Shown: positions 1 to 7,694, counted from the stretch's first letter. The stretch is DNA of 64,000 bases from Spirochaetales bacterium (GCA_029098225.1 JAQXNX010000010.1:62001-126000); one strand, 5' to 3'. A program made the numbers and translations. Notes: generated from the letters alone by a model not told the origin.

Positions 1-315
1 TTTTATGACTCCGGCTTAACATCTGTTACGCTTCCGAAAAGCCTTAAAATAATGGAACTCGGAGCTTTTGATGGCAGCGATGAGCTTTCTGAAATAAATA
101 TTCCGGAAGGACTTAACATATATGCATTCTGGCCTGACATACTCAAAGACGAACCGGTAACTTTTGACAGGTTCTTTAGCGGCACAAAGATAGAAGAATC
201 TATTGCACTTCAAAAACTTCTCAGGGAATACAGCACTGTAATACCAGGCGAAGAAGACGAAGAAAAGTTCTATGACTATCTTTTTAATAATGTTGACTAT
301 AATATATTTGACTAA
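1..315 (+). CDS. BspA-like leucine-rich repeat protein, C-terminal part
   Basis: The reading frame is open from the first base, so the gene begins upstream and only the last 104 codons are here. The visible N-terminal stretch carries one and a half repeats of the LRR_5/BspA type (SVTLPKSLKIMELGAFDG, then EINIPEG). These repeats form a solenoid in surface or secreted proteins of Treponema and other host-associated bacteria. The rest is an acidic, non-repeat tail ending in FD. The ATG at 52 is internal to the repeat and is not a start. No anchor or sorting signal is visible in the fragment. Function is presumably adhesion or a surface role, inferred from the family only. Confidence 0.75.
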   Translation, partial: FYDSGLTSVTLPKSLKIMELGAFDGSDELSEINIPEGLNIYAFWPDILKDEPVTFDRFFSGTKIEESIALQKLLREYSTVIPGEEDEEKFYDYLFNNVDYNIFD

Positions 316-419
316 GCTTTAAAAAAGGTATTTTATGCCGGCATTAAAAACATTTTCTTGCCGGCGAATTCAATATGATTTTCCCCACAAATTCAAATTT
401 CTGTGATATACTGAACAAC

Positions 420-1019
420 ATGTCTAAGCCTCTTAGAACAGTTATTATCTGTATTGTCGCAGAAATTTTGAATTTTCTTGCGGCGGATATTTTTTATCAC
501 ACCTTAAAAATCCCTCTATTTTTTGACACCATTTTTACGGTGGCAGTTGTCTTTTACTGCGGGCTTGTGCCGGGCCTTTGCGTTTCAATCGGCTATAATC
601 TTATCAATTCGCTAATCTGGGTTTTGCAGAAGGGAGTTGCAGACCCATTTATCTTTTTTTATACAATCTGCGGAATTCTGATTGTATTTTCAACATGGAT
701 TATTTCGCGCCACAAAGCCGAATTTAAAATTTCGCCGGTGGTTACAATTTTGTATCTTGCCCTCATCGCTTTGATTTCTTCGTTCTGCACAATAATTTCC
801 AGCGGAATCATAGATTACTTTCATTACATTTACTATGACGTGCCCGACATGATGAACCCCATTAAGAGCTTTACAGAATCTTTTGTAAATCATCGCTTCA
901 GCCTGCTTGTTTCATGCATTCTGGCTCAGATTCCAATTTCATTCGCAGACCGCCTTATTGCGACTTTTGCCGGTTATGGAGTTTTCCGTCTTTGCGAGCG
1001 ATTTATTGAGAGAAGATGA
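420..1019 (+). CDS. Multi-pass membrane protein of a two-component operon
   Basis: A hydrophobic protein of 199 residues with about five or six predicted membrane segments (for example IFTVAVVFYCGLVPGLCVSI and a C-terminal ATFAGYGVF stretch). It shares ATGA with the histidine kinase gene, so the two are translationally coupled. Its place suggests it is the sensing or ligand-binding partner of a kinase that has only one membrane helix of its own. The fold resembles ECF S-component-like membrane sensors, but I cannot name a family. Start choice is uncertain: ATG 375 is also in frame. I prefer 420 because TATACT at 405-410 would be a -10 element immediately upstream. No good ribosome binding site is visible for either. 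Confidence 0.65.
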   Translation: MSKPLRTVIICIVAEILNFLAADIFYHTLKIPLFFDTIFTVAVVFYCGLVPGLCVSIGYNLINSLIWVLQKGVADPFIFFYTICGILIVFSTWIISRHKAEFKISPVVTILYLALIALISSFCTIISSGIIDYFHYIYYDVPDMMNPIKSFTESFVNHRFSLLVSCILAQIPISFADRLIATFAGYGVFRLCERFIERR

Positions 1020-1840
1020 TTATGGGCCACACTCAAACTGTTGAAGAACTTGAACGCATAATCGAAAATTACATTACATTTTTTATTGTCTTTGACATTT
1101 TGTTTTTTGTGATGATTTTTATAAGCGTCCTGCTGTTAATCCGTTTTTTTAAATCAAAGAAAAGCTTAAAGGATTCAAACGAATATCTTATTTATACAAT
1201 TCACGGTCAAGAAGAAGAAAGGGCCAGAATCGCACGCGAGCTGCACGACACTATCGCCCAGGACTTGCGTTATTGCCGGAACCTTCTGGAAAAAAGCGAC
1301 GCGGCTTCAAATATAGCAGAGGCTACTGGAATTCTTGAAAAGTCCTTATCTCAGGTTCGGCTCATAAGCTACAATCTTTCGCCGGCCGACATTACTAAAA
1401 AAGACTTAAAGGCAAATCTTGTAAATCTTTGCGCTTCAATGTCTCAAACTTGCAGCGTAAAATTCCGCCTTTCAATGCCAGATGATACAGACACTTCTTT
1501 TCTAGATGAAAATGACATCCTGAACCTTTACCGCATCGTGCAGGAATCTTTTACAAACATCATAAAACATTCAAAGGCCGAAGAAGCGGTAATTTTGATT
1601 CGCAATGCCAGCGAAAATGAAGAAAAAGGCCTTTATATTTTTATAAGCGACGACGGCGTTGGTTTTGACAGCGAGACGGAACTGTATGGCGGCTTTTCAA
1701 ACAACAGCAGGCTTGGCGGCTCAAAGCATTTTGGACTTATAGGAATGGAAAAAAGATGCCAGCTTATAGGCGCAGATTTTTCTGTTTCTTCCGCTTCTGG
1801 TGAAGGAACTCAAATCAGAATTTTTAAACGGGAAAAATAA
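1016..1840 (+). CDS. NarL-type sensor histidine kinase
   Basis: A 274-residue kinase of the HisKA_3/HATPase_c class. One N-terminal membrane helix (about residues 20-44) is followed by the dimerisation H-box ARIARELHDTIAQDL (His near residue 77). The ATP-binding lobe has an N-box (QESFTNIIKHSKAEEA), a G1 motif DDGVGFD and a G2-like motif HFGLIGMEKR. It should autophosphorylate on the H-box histidine and pass phosphate to the response regulator encoded three bases downstream. It lacks a large extracellular sensor domain, so the membrane protein encoded just upstream is the likely input. ATG 1022 is an alternative start. Confidence 0.9.
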   Translation: MIMGHTQTVEELERIIENYITFFIVFDILFFVMIFISVLLLIRFFKSKKSLKDSNEYLIYTIHGQEEERARIARELHDTIAQDLRYCRNLLEKSDAASNIAEATGILEKSLSQVRLISYNLSPADITKKDLKANLVNLCASMSQTCSVKFRLSMPDDTDTSFLDENDILNLYRIVQESFTNIIKHSKAEEAVILIRNASENEEKGLYIFISDDGVGFDSETELYGGFSNNSRLGGSKHFGLIGMEKRCQLIGADFSVSSASGEGTQIRIFKREK

Positions 1841-1843
1841 ACT

Positions 1844-2467
1844 ATGGAGCATGAAGTAACTTTTTTTGTAGTTGAAGACCACACTCTTACAAACAGAGGA
1901 ATCCGCGAGCTAATTCTTGAGCGCAATAAGTATTCCTGTATAGGTTATGCTTTTTCAAAATCAGAATGCCTTGAAAAACTAAACGAGCTTTCTAAAGAAG
2001 AAAAGCTTCCCGACATTCTGATTCTTGATTTGTTTTTAGGAGATGAGAGCGGGCTTGATATTTTGCGTGAAGTAAAGGCAAATCTTTCTTCTGTAAAAGT
2101 GATTGTCTATTCTATGTTTGCAAAGCCTGGAATCGTTTCGCTTGCGCTTGAAGGAGGAGCGGACGGCTTTGTGCTGAAGTCTGCACCAGAGACTGAACTT
2201 TTTGCGGCAATTGAAACAGTACTTAGCGGAGAGACCTATGTTCAGCAGACGCTCGTTTCTCCGCTTTTTACCTATCGCACAATCTTTGACGGTCTTACTC
2301 GCCAGGAGCAAGTTGTATTTAAAAAACTGATTGAGCGAAAGAACCGTTCGCAAATTGCAAAAGAAATGAATATTGTTGAACGTTCGCTTGAAAATTATCT
2401 TTCAAGAATTTATATGAAAACCGGCTGCAAAAATCATGAAGATTTAATCAGGAAGTTTGGCGCGTAA
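1844..2467 (+). CDS. LuxR/NarL-family response regulator
   Basis: Receiver domain (about residues 5-125) with acidic VEDH near the N-terminus, the phospho-acceptor in ILDLFLG (Asp about 62) and the conserved Lys in FVLKSAP. It is joined to a C-terminal helix-turn-helix (about 145-207) with LTRQEQVVFKKL and the recognition region IAKEMNIVERSLENYLSRIYMKTG (in two parts: IAKEMNIVERS and LENYLSRIY). The HTH departs somewhat from the usual LuxR consensus (SLENYLSRIY in place of TVKNHLSNIL) but fits the family. It lies three bases after the kinase and is its cognate partner. Its targets are not evident; autoregulation of the operon is possible. Confidence 0.9.
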   Translation: MEHEVTFFVVEDHTLTNRGIRELILERNKYSCIGYAFSKSECLEKLNELSKEEKLPDILILDLFLGDESGLDILREVKANLSSVKVIVYSMFAKPGIVSLALEGGADGFVLKSAPETELFAAIETVLSGETYVQQTLVSPLFTYRTIFDGLTRQEQVVFKKLIERKNRSQIAKEMNIVERSLENYLSRIYMKTGCKNHEDLIRKFGA

Positions 2468-2598
2468 GACAAGCAATCTGCTCATCGTTTCGCGGAAGCC
2501 TTGTTCCAAGCGAGCCGACTTTTTCAAAGTTCCCGTAGTCGTGCATTTTGATTGTGACAGATGCCTTTGCCAGCAACTCATAAAATGCAGTCTGCTGT
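2466..2598 (-). pseudogene. Remnant of a cyclophilin-like fold protein
   Basis: Reverse-strand reading between an in-frame TAA and the response regulator stop gives a peptide with FYELLAKASVTIKMHDYGN and then KVGSLGTRLPRNDEQI. This matches the conserved core of small cyclophilin-like proteins (PF18050-type: SDYGNMEKVGSLG..LPRND). The usual continuation (GPGDI.LYQGNQIV.FYG) is missing because the frame runs straight into the 3' end of the response regulator gene, and the N-terminus is cut by a stop. It is therefore a gene fragment. Family assignment is from recalled motif similarity. Confidence 0.6.
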
Positions 2599-2770
2599 TA
2601 CAAAAATCCTCTGGTGCAGGAAGCTCTTAAGCAAATTAACATTACTCCGCCGCCAATGGATTTTTACATGTAATCAGTTATGATGCTCTCCATGATGATC
2701 ATTGCAAAAAGCTCTGCGGCTTCGTCAGCGCTTCAATCCTTTGCGCGCTTCGCTTCATATTTAAATGTGC
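2599..2770. other. Decayed intergenic stretch
   Basis: Part of a 400-base gap without an intact gene. A reverse-strand open stretch around 2675-2722 reads EAAELFAMIIMESIIT-like, which looks like the C-terminus of another lost gene. The segment also holds CAATCCTTTGCGCG (2734-2747), which recurs near the right end of the window. I see no intact gene or RNA here. Confidence 0.4.
2734..2747. repeat. Copy of CAATCCTTTGCGCG dispersed repeat
   Basis: The 14-mer CAATCCTTTGCGCG occurs here and again at 63596-63609. In both places it is flanked by G+C-rich sequence with GCGCTTCGC-like words, unlike the A+T-rich surroundings. It is probably the edge of a dispersed intergenic repeat. Confidence 0.5.
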
Positions 2771-2839
2771 TGTCCCGCAGAAAATACTTCTTCTAAATGT
2801 TTTCTGCGGGACACTCAAGGATTCCATACTTTCCTTGAG
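2771..2839. repeat. Two tandem hairpins
   Basis: A perfect 14-bp stem (TGTCCCGCAGAAAA at 2771-2784 pairing with 2800-2813) is followed at once by an 8-bp stem (CTCAAGGA at 2814-2821 with TCCTTGAG at 2832-2839). Neither has a clear T-run, so they are not typical terminators. They sit in the decayed gap downstream of the 2874-3272 gene and could stabilise a 3' end or belong to a palindromic repeat. Confidence 0.6.
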
Positions 2840-2873
2840 CTTATGTCAAAGAACTGTGTCTGGAGAAATCAAA

Positions 2874-3272
2874 TCAGCAGTATTTCTTTAAGTCTTCTAT
2901 AAGTGGACGAACGTATTCCCAGCCGGTTTCTTCAGGCTTCTGACCTAATGGAATTGTAACTGGTCCGAAACAATCATTTTCATCACCTGAAATAAATTCT
3001 CTGTCGTTGAATAATTCAAGGATAAAACCTTCTGAACTTCTTTCATCTCCTAGAATATAAATATTAATTTTATCCCAATTAGTTTTGATTGTAGTTTCTG
3101 CAAACAAATTTATACAGTCGCCTTGTTCTAATACTTTTATCAGTTCTGGGAGACTTCGTTTGTCAAATTGAATGTCGGTTTTATCAATAGTCGAACCACC
3201 ATATATATGTTCTCTACAATAGAGTTTTATCTGAGAACCAGTCTCTTCTGTATTAAATTCAAACTTATTCAT
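2874..3272 (-). CDS. Hypothetical protein, 132 aa
   Basis: I do not recognise this protein. It is acidic and soluble-looking with no signal peptide, begins MNKFEFNTEETGSQ and ends LIEDLKKYC. The start at 3272 is chosen because AGGAGAAAAGA lies just ahead of it. The frame stays open to 3359, but the extra residues have no ribosome binding site and look like non-coding read-through. Composition, isolation and the neighbouring gene of the same size are reminiscent of small immunity-type proteins carried in polymorphic toxin loci. No toxin is visible, so this is only a suggestion. Confidence 0.6.
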   Translation of the reverse strand: MNKFEFNTEETGSQIKLYCREHIYGGSTIDKTDIQFDKRSLPELIKVLEQGDCINLFAETTIKTNWDKINIYILGDERSSEGFILELFNDREFISGDENDCFGPVTIPLGQKPEETGWEYVRPLIEDLKKYC

Positions 3273-3395
3273 TCTTTTCTCCTGCAAAGCTACTTTCTCG
3301 CTCTGAAGTACTGACATTTGTACAACATTTTCCATTGCTTGAATAGCACTCTTGTTCAAGACAACAGTAACTTCAAAGGAATTAAAATAAACAGT

Positions 3396-3761
3396 TTAGT
3401 ACTCAATTATTTCATCGAATTTCTCACATTCTGATTTCGGTACCCATTTCGTCCATTCTTCATATCCCGTATGTTTAAAACCTTTTGGTTCCCATTCAAG
3501 GCTCAAATCACTGGCACCGACAAATAATTGAATTTGTTCTTCCGTTTCTTCGTAATAGTAATATGATTTCCCTTCATATCGAACCATAGGTGTTGATTTA
3601 TATACTCTTTCACATTCAAATCTATCTATAATTTTACTATAGACATTTCCTTTGACTTCAAAACCATCTTTTGGTGTTTTACTAATCAATTCCAATTGTC
3701 CACTGCGCTTAAAGAAACATTTAAATTCAAAATTTTTATATAATGCATAACAATCACTCAT
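3396..3761 (-). CDS. Hypothetical protein, 121 aa
   Basis: Unrecognised, soluble, rich in aromatic and charged residues (for example EGKSYYYYEETEEQ and EWEPKGFKHTGYEEW), ending FDEIIEY. The start at 3761 is preferred over 3776 because GGAAGG lies six bases before it. Its ATG overlaps the TGA of a 22-codon open frame upstream. It is transcribed in the same direction as the 2874-3272 gene, 123 bases apart, and may form an operon with it. Like that gene it resembles a small orphan immunity protein in size and composition, without proof. Confidence 0.6.
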   Translation of the reverse strand: MSDCYALYKNFEFKCFFKRSGQLELISKTPKDGFEVKGNVYSKIIDRFECERVYKSTPMVRYEGKSYYYYEETEEQIQLFVGASDLSLEWEPKGFKHTGYEEWTKWVPKSECEKFDEIIEY

Positions 3762-3984
3762 TTCACTACCTTCCATACATATTTATCGTCGTCAAATACC
3801 CGAACAGCAGCGAGCTTTTCAGGCATACCTCTCTATTGTACCATATTCATTAGAAGGAGTTTTTGTAACTCCATTTCCAACGAATGGAGCTTTTTGAACA
3901 AAGGTAAACGTAAATTCAATTTGCGGATACAAAATGCTGGAAGACATTTCCTGTTTCTTTTTCGTAAGTTACTGCTACTTTCAT
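3758..3984 (-). pseudogene. Chain of tiny overlapping frames; NifX-like start
   Basis: Three short reverse-strand frames overlap here. The first (3984-3916) starts after GAAGG and reads MKVAVTYEKETGNVFQHF before a stop. That opening is typical of the NifX/NafY-type dinitrogenase cofactor family, which normally continues GHTEQFKIY. The second (3947-3819, 42 codons) starts after AGGAA and contains KAPFVGNGVTKTPSNEYG. The third (3826-3758, 22 codons, MPEKLAAVRVFDDD) shares ATGA with the next gene. I read this as a broken NifX-like gene plus unidentified debris. Real small peptides cannot be excluded. Confidence 0.4.
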
Positions 3985-4006
3985 ATTGACCTTCTTTAGC
4001 GCAGAA

Positions 4007-4066
4007 TTGACTAATTAATCGCTAAATGTTAGTATTTGCTAACTTATATAGTTAGTGTTTACTAAC
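4007..4066 (+). promoter_or_regulatory. Promoter with two GTTAGT palindromes
   Basis: TTGACT (4007-4012) and TAGTAT (4030-4035) are 17 bases apart and could be -35 and -10 elements for the ECF operon. GTTAGTATTTGCTAAC (4028-4043) covers the -10, and a perfect GTTAGTGTTTACTAAC (4051-4066) lies over the expected transcript start. The positions suit repression. The same 16-bp palindrome recurs at many promoters in this window. Confidence 0.7.
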
Positions 4067-4087
4067 AACCTTACACAGGAGTTTTTT

Positions 4088-4672
4088 ATGGACGATTCAA
4101 AAAAGCTTAAAGGTAAAGACCTTATTAACATCGGTATTTTTACCGCAATTTATTTTGTAGTAATTATGGCTCTTGCAATGCTGGGCTTTATCCCAATCTT
4201 CATGCCTTCATATTCAATTCTTATGCCTTTACTTGGCGGTATTCCTTTCATGCTCTTTCTTACAAAAGTAAAGAAGTTCGGTATGGTCTGGATTATGACA
4301 ATCATTATGGGACTTCTCATGTGGCTTACAGGAATGTCGTATTACGCTTTTGTAATCGGTATTTTTTCAGGCCTCATTGCAGAATTAATTTTGAAAAAAG
4401 GCGAATACAAGAGCGCAAAATGTGCCGTTCTCTGCCATGCAGTTTTCTGCTTTTGGATTGTAAGTAACTATATTCCGCTTTTCTTCTTTGCTGATAAATA
4501 TTGGTCAACACGTCAGAACTTTGGTCAGGAATATATTGATGCCCTTACAAAAATGTTCCCTAAGTGGATGTTCCCGGTTCATATTGTATTGTGTTTTGGA
4601 TTTGGAATTCTTGGTGGTCTTCTTGGTCGCAAGATCCTCAAGAAACATTTCGCTAAGGCTGGTATTGCATAA
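4088..4672 (+). CDS. MptD-family (Trep_Strep) ECF transporter S component
   Basis: A 194-residue integral membrane protein with about five or six membrane segments, starting MDDSKKLKGKDLINIG and ending in a basic RKILKKHFAKAGIA tail. The opening KDLI..GIFTAIYF and this tail are characteristic of the TIGR02185 family of putative S components. An S component binds the substrate and docks on the T/ATPase module; the substrate of this family is unknown. The start is at 4088 because ACAGGAG precedes it by a proper distance; the frame is open from 4055, across the second operator. It is the first gene of the plus-strand ECF/exporter operon and is homologous to the products of 9132-9737 and 19740-20345. 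Confidence 0.85.
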   Translation: MDDSKKLKGKDLINIGIFTAIYFVVIMALAMLGFIPIFMPSYSILMPLLGGIPFMLFLTKVKKFGMVWIMTIIMGLLMWLTGMSYYAFVIGIFSGLIAELILKKGEYKSAKCAVLCHAVFCFWIVSNYIPLFFFADKYWSTRQNFGQEYIDALTKMFPKWMFPVHIVLCFGFGILGGLLGRKILKKHFAKAGIA

Positions 4673-4673
4673 T

Positions 4674-4744
4674 AAGGAGGGGAAAGACTTCCCCTCGGTG
4701 GCACTTCGTTGCCACCTACCCTTTCTAGCGGGGGACACCCCCGC
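4674..4744 (+). repeat. G+C-rich triple-hairpin insertion between S and T genes
   Basis: AAGGAGG (4674-4680) follows the S-component stop, but no start codon follows at the normal distance. Instead there are three consecutive hairpins: 4679-4694 (GGGGAA/TTCCCC), 4697-4716 (GGTGGCA/TGCCACC) and 4728-4744 (GCGGGGG/CCCCCGC, three-base loop). Composition is far more G+C-rich than the neighbours. It looks like a palindromic repeat that entered between a ribosome binding site and its gene. Confidence 0.65.
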
Positions 4745-4765
4745 AACGCCCCCGCTTTTACAATT

Positions 4766-5491
4766 ATGGAAATCTTAAAATCATCAAATAAAAAATCACT
4801 ATTGGATCCCAGAACAAAACTTATTCTCCTTGTCTTTGTCTCAGTTTTTGTTCTTGGCAATGCAGGTGGAGATTCCGCAGCAGAATTCCGTGTGGCACTA
4901 AATTACCTGCCACTTTTGCTGCTGCTCGCTTGTGGCAAATGGAAGCCGGTTCTGTTTTCAATAATCTTTTATTCATTAGCTTATGCTTTCTCAATGCTGG
5001 TTATGCCCCACTGCAAGGGTCTTTTGAATTTTTTGATTCTTGCAATGTGCGGAATTGTTCTTCGATTCATGCCAGGAATCATGACAGGGATGTATGTTGT
5101 TTCTACAACCACCGTCAGCGAATTCATAGCTGCTATGGAACACATGCATGTGAGTCAAAAAATTACAATTCCTCTGGCTGTTATGTTCCGCTTTTTCCCG
5201 ACAGTTGTAGAAGAGGCTGGTAGCATAAACAAGGCAATGGCTATGCGGGATATTAAGTTCGGCGGCAAAAAAGCTTTACAAATGATTGAATACCGCCTGA
5301 TTCCAATGATGTCCTGCTCTGTAAAAATTGGTCAGGAGCTGAGTGCAGCCTCACTAACACGCGGACTTGGCGGACCTGACAAGCGTACAAATATCTGTAA
5401 AATCGGCTTTGGCTGGTGTGATATTCTGACTTTTATCTGTCTTGGTGGCGGACTTTTATTTGTGATTCTTCGCGCCTGTAAGGTGATTTAA
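4766..5491 (+). CDS. ECF transporter T component (CbiQ/EcfT family)
   Basis: A 241-residue transmembrane coupling protein. Near the N-terminus is LLDPRTKLILLV, the classic opening of EcfT. The C-terminal cytoplasmic half has the two coupling-helix regions that contact the ATPases (INKAMAMRDIKFGG and AASLTRGLGGPDKRT, with the Ala-x-x-x-Arg-Gly pattern). The start at 4766 (MEILKSSNKK) matches the length of the homologue at 19014-19730. A TTG frame from 4709 runs through the hairpin repeat and is not credible. No ribosome binding site is adjacent to the ATG, since the probable one lies about 90 bases upstream beyond the hairpins. Expression may therefore be altered. Confidence 0.85.
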   Translation: MEILKSSNKKSLLDPRTKLILLVFVSVFVLGNAGGDSAAEFRVALNYLPLLLLLACGKWKPVLFSIIFYSLAYAFSMLVMPHCKGLLNFLILAMCGIVLRFMPGIMTGMYVVSTTTVSEFIAAMEHMHVSQKITIPLAVMFRFFPTVVEEAGSINKAMAMRDIKFGGKKALQMIEYRLIPMMSCSVKIGQELSAASLTRGLGGPDKRTNICKIGFGWCDILTFICLGGGLLFVILRACKVI

Positions 5492-7024
5492 ATGATTGAA
5501 TTAAAAAATGTAAGTTTTAAATATTTAAGTGCCGAAGGGGCAGCTGGTGGAATTGATGAAAAGATTTCTAACGGAAGTCTTCGAGGCGTGAATCTTTCTG
5601 TTAATGACGGAGAGTTTGTACTTCTGACCGGCGGCTCCGGCTGTGGAAAGACTACAATTTTGCGGCTCATAAACGGCCTTATTCCAAACTTTTTTGAAGG
5701 CAGTCTTGAAGGTTCGGTTACTGTAGACGGCTTTGATGTTAGTCACGCAGAGCTTTATGACACCGCAAAAAGTGTCAGCACGGTATTCCAAAATCCCCGT
5801 TCTCAGTTTTTTAATGTAGACACCACAAGCGAACTGGCCTTTGCCTGCGAAAATCAGGGAATGGCAGAAAGCGAGATTCTCCGCCGCATTGATAATACTG
5901 TTTCAGAGCTGCATCTTGAGCCCCTGATGAACCGCAGTCTTTTTGATTTAAGTGGCGGCCAGAAACAGAAAATTGCCTGTGCCTCTGTCGCAGTTACAGG
6001 AAATAAAATAATTCTTCTTGATGAACCAAGTGCCAATCTTGATTTAAAAACAATAGATGAACTTGCCGGCCTTCTGAAAAAATGGAAGAGCGAGGGCAAG
6101 ACGATAATTGTCGCCGAACACCGCATTTCATACTTGTGGAATCTTGCCGACCGAACGGTAGTTTTGAAAGAAGGTCAGATTGTACGAGAACTATCACGGG
6201 CTCAGATGGATACGATAAGTGAAGAGGAATTACACGCGCTGGGATTAAGAAGCGCCCGTCAAACAGAAGCAACAAACCGTCATCCCGAACAAAAAGACTG
6301 TCACCCTGAACTTGTTTCAGGGTCTCATTCACAAGAGATGCTGAAACAAGTTCAGCATGACAGTGGAGACACAACCTGTTTCCTCACCCTCCAAAACTTT
6401 CGCTACAAATACAAAAACGGCTACCTGGCCCTCAACATCCCTCAAATGCAAATTCCGGTTGGTAAAATAACCGCCATAACCGGCAACAACGGTGACGGAA
6501 AAACTACCCTGCTCAACTGCCTGTGTGGACTCGGAAGGCGCTCAAAAGGAACTCTTCTCTATCAGGGGAAAGCCTACAATCGTCGCCAGCGACAAAAGCT
6601 CATCTTCCTTGTAATGCAGGATGTAAATCATCAGCTCTTTACAGAAAGTGTACTTGACGAAGTTCTCATCAGCCAGGCAGAAGAAAACGAAGAAGAAGCC
6701 CGCCGCATTCTCGCAACTCTCGACCTCGAACAATTTGCAGACCGACATCCGCAATCCCTTTCCGGCGGCCAGAAACAACGCGTGGCGGTTGCCTCTGCCA
6801 TAGCAAGCGGCCGCGACATCATGCTTTTTGATGAACCAACCAGCGGCCTGGACTATACCCATATGCTGCAAATCGGCGAAATCCTGCGTAGCCTCAAAGC
6901 CCAGGGAAAAACGGTAATCGTAGTTACCCACGACCGTGAGCTCATAAAAGAATGCTGCGATTGTGAAATCTGTCTGCACGATTTTAATCAGATAAATCCG
7001 GCAGAAGGAGGAAAAGATGCCTAA
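5492..7024 (+). CDS. Double ECF ATPase (EcfA-EcfA' in one chain)
   Basis: Two complete ABC ATPase domains in 510 residues. Domain 1: Walker A GGSGCGKTT (47-55), Q-loop QNPRSQF, signature LSGGQKQK (153-160), Walker B IILLDEPSANLD, switch His in VAEHR. Domain 2: Walker A GNNGDGKTT (331-339), signature LSGGQKQR (423-430), Walker B IMLFDEPTSGLD, VVTHD. Together they would form the heterodimeric motor of an ECF importer. The ATG directly follows the T-component stop. The linker (about residues 263-291) is encoded by a palindromic repeat (6300-6362), giving the foreign-looking CHPELVSGS and EMLKQVQHD. The linker location means both domains can still fold. Confidence 0.92.
   Translation: MIELKNVSFKYLSAEGAAGGIDEKISNGSLRGVNLSVNDGEFVLLTGGSGCGKTTILRLINGLIPNFFEGSLEGSVTVDGFDVSHAELYDTAKSVSTVFQNPRSQFFNVDTTSELAFACENQGMAESEILRRIDNTVSELHLEPLMNRSLFDLSGGQKQKIACASVAVTGNKIILLDEPSANLDLKTIDELAGLLKKWKSEGKTIIVAEHRISYLWNLADRTVVLKEGQIVRELSRAQMDTISEEELHALGLRSARQTEATNRHPEQKDCHPELVSGSHSQEMLKQVQHDSGDTTCFLTLQNFRYKYKNGYLALNIPQMQIPVGKITAITGNNGDGKTTLLNCLCGLGRRSKGTLLYQGKAYNRRQRQKLIFLVMQDVNHQLFTESVLDEVLISQAEENEEEARRILATLDLEQFADRHPQSLSGGQKQRVAVASAIASGRDIMLFDEPTSGLDYTHMLQIGEILRSLKAQGKTVIVVTHDRELIKECCDCEICLHDFNQINPAEGGKDA
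6300..6362. repeat. Palindromic repeat inserted in frame in an ECF ATPase
   Basis: Two facing hairpins, ACCCTGAA-CTTG-TTCAGGGT type (6302-6322) and ATGCTGAA-ACAAG-TTCAGCAT (6339-6359), bounded by GTC and GAC. The layout is the same as the intergenic element at 9767-9836, but the stem sequences differ while staying complementary. It is 63 bp, a multiple of three, has no stop in this frame, and translates to the linker between two ATPase domains. Confidence 0.8.
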
Positions 7025-7694
7025 GCTACAATTAAATCCCATTGTCCTTATCATTATAAATATTCTCGCTCCTTCAATGTATATCTTTTTGAATGGCAGC
7101 TTCTTAAAAATCTATCTTGTTATTTTTGCAACAGTTCTTCTGCTTGCAATGGGCTGTTATAAAATCTTTTTGATAACTGCCCTTGTGTATGCAGGGATGG
7201 AAGGAATCATAATGCTTAGCAGTATTTTTCATCCAATAGAATCCTTTGCACTTTTTCTTGTTGTACTGCAGCAGTCAGTTCCATGCTTTGGTCTGGTATT
7301 TGCACTGATGAAAAAATATTCATCCGCAGAATTGCTTTCTTCCCTCGAAACAATGCGTATCCCTCGAACTCTTGTTGTAGCAGTCACAATCACTTTGAAA
7401 TATATTCCAACCTTTGCCCGCGAGTTCAAATATATCCGGGAGTCAATGAGACTGCGCGGCATTCCTTTTACTCTGCGTCGGCCTGTAAAAAGCTTTCAAT
7501 ATTTTGTAGTTCCCCAGCTTTTCCGCTGTGCCGCTCTTTCAGAAGAGGTTACGGCTGCAGGCCTCGTTAAAGGAATTGATGCGCCTATAAAACGCACTTC
7601 ATATTTTGAACAGAAATTCAGGTTTACTGATGCTTTGATTCTTGTCCTCTTTATTGCAGGACTCATCGGAGGTTTTGTATGGTACAAAAAATAA
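7017..7694 (+). CDS. ECF transporter T component (second)
   Basis: A 225-residue membrane protein of the CbiQ/EcfT family, more divergent than the one at 4766 because it lacks the LDPRTK opening. The C-terminal coupling segments are clear: FAREFKYIRESMRLRGIP and SEEVTAAGLVKGIDAP. It overlaps the end of the double ATPase gene by eight bases and has GAAGGAGG just ahead of its ATG, so translation is coupled. It should pair with the next double ATPase (7679-9139) and the S component at 9132. The operon would thus hold two full sets of ECF parts. Confidence 0.85.
   Translation: MPKLQLNPIVLIIINILAPSMYIFLNGSFLKIYLVIFATVLLLAMGCYKIFLITALVYAGMEGIIMLSSIFHPIESFALFLVVLQQSVPCFGLVFALMKKYSSAELLSSLETMRIPRTLVVAVTITLKYIPTFAREFKYIRESMRLRGIPFTLRRPVKSFQYFVVPQLFRCAALSEEVTAAGLVKGIDAPIKRTSYFEQKFRFTDALILVLFIAGLIGGFVWYKK

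Noticed and set aside
2036-2353. Reverse-strand frame of 105 codons inside the response regulator gene
   Set aside because: It lies opposite a clearly conserved receiver/HTH gene and has no family features.
4579-4860. Antisense frame rich in Pro and Arg over the S/T junction
   Set aside because: It is a product of the G+C-rich hairpin repeat and of codon bias on the other strand. It has no ribosome binding site or recognisable motif.
5994-6374. Reverse-strand frame with AELVSAS and ETLKQVQGD words
   Set aside because: These words are the usual translation of the palindromic repeat, here read antisense to a clear ATPase gene.
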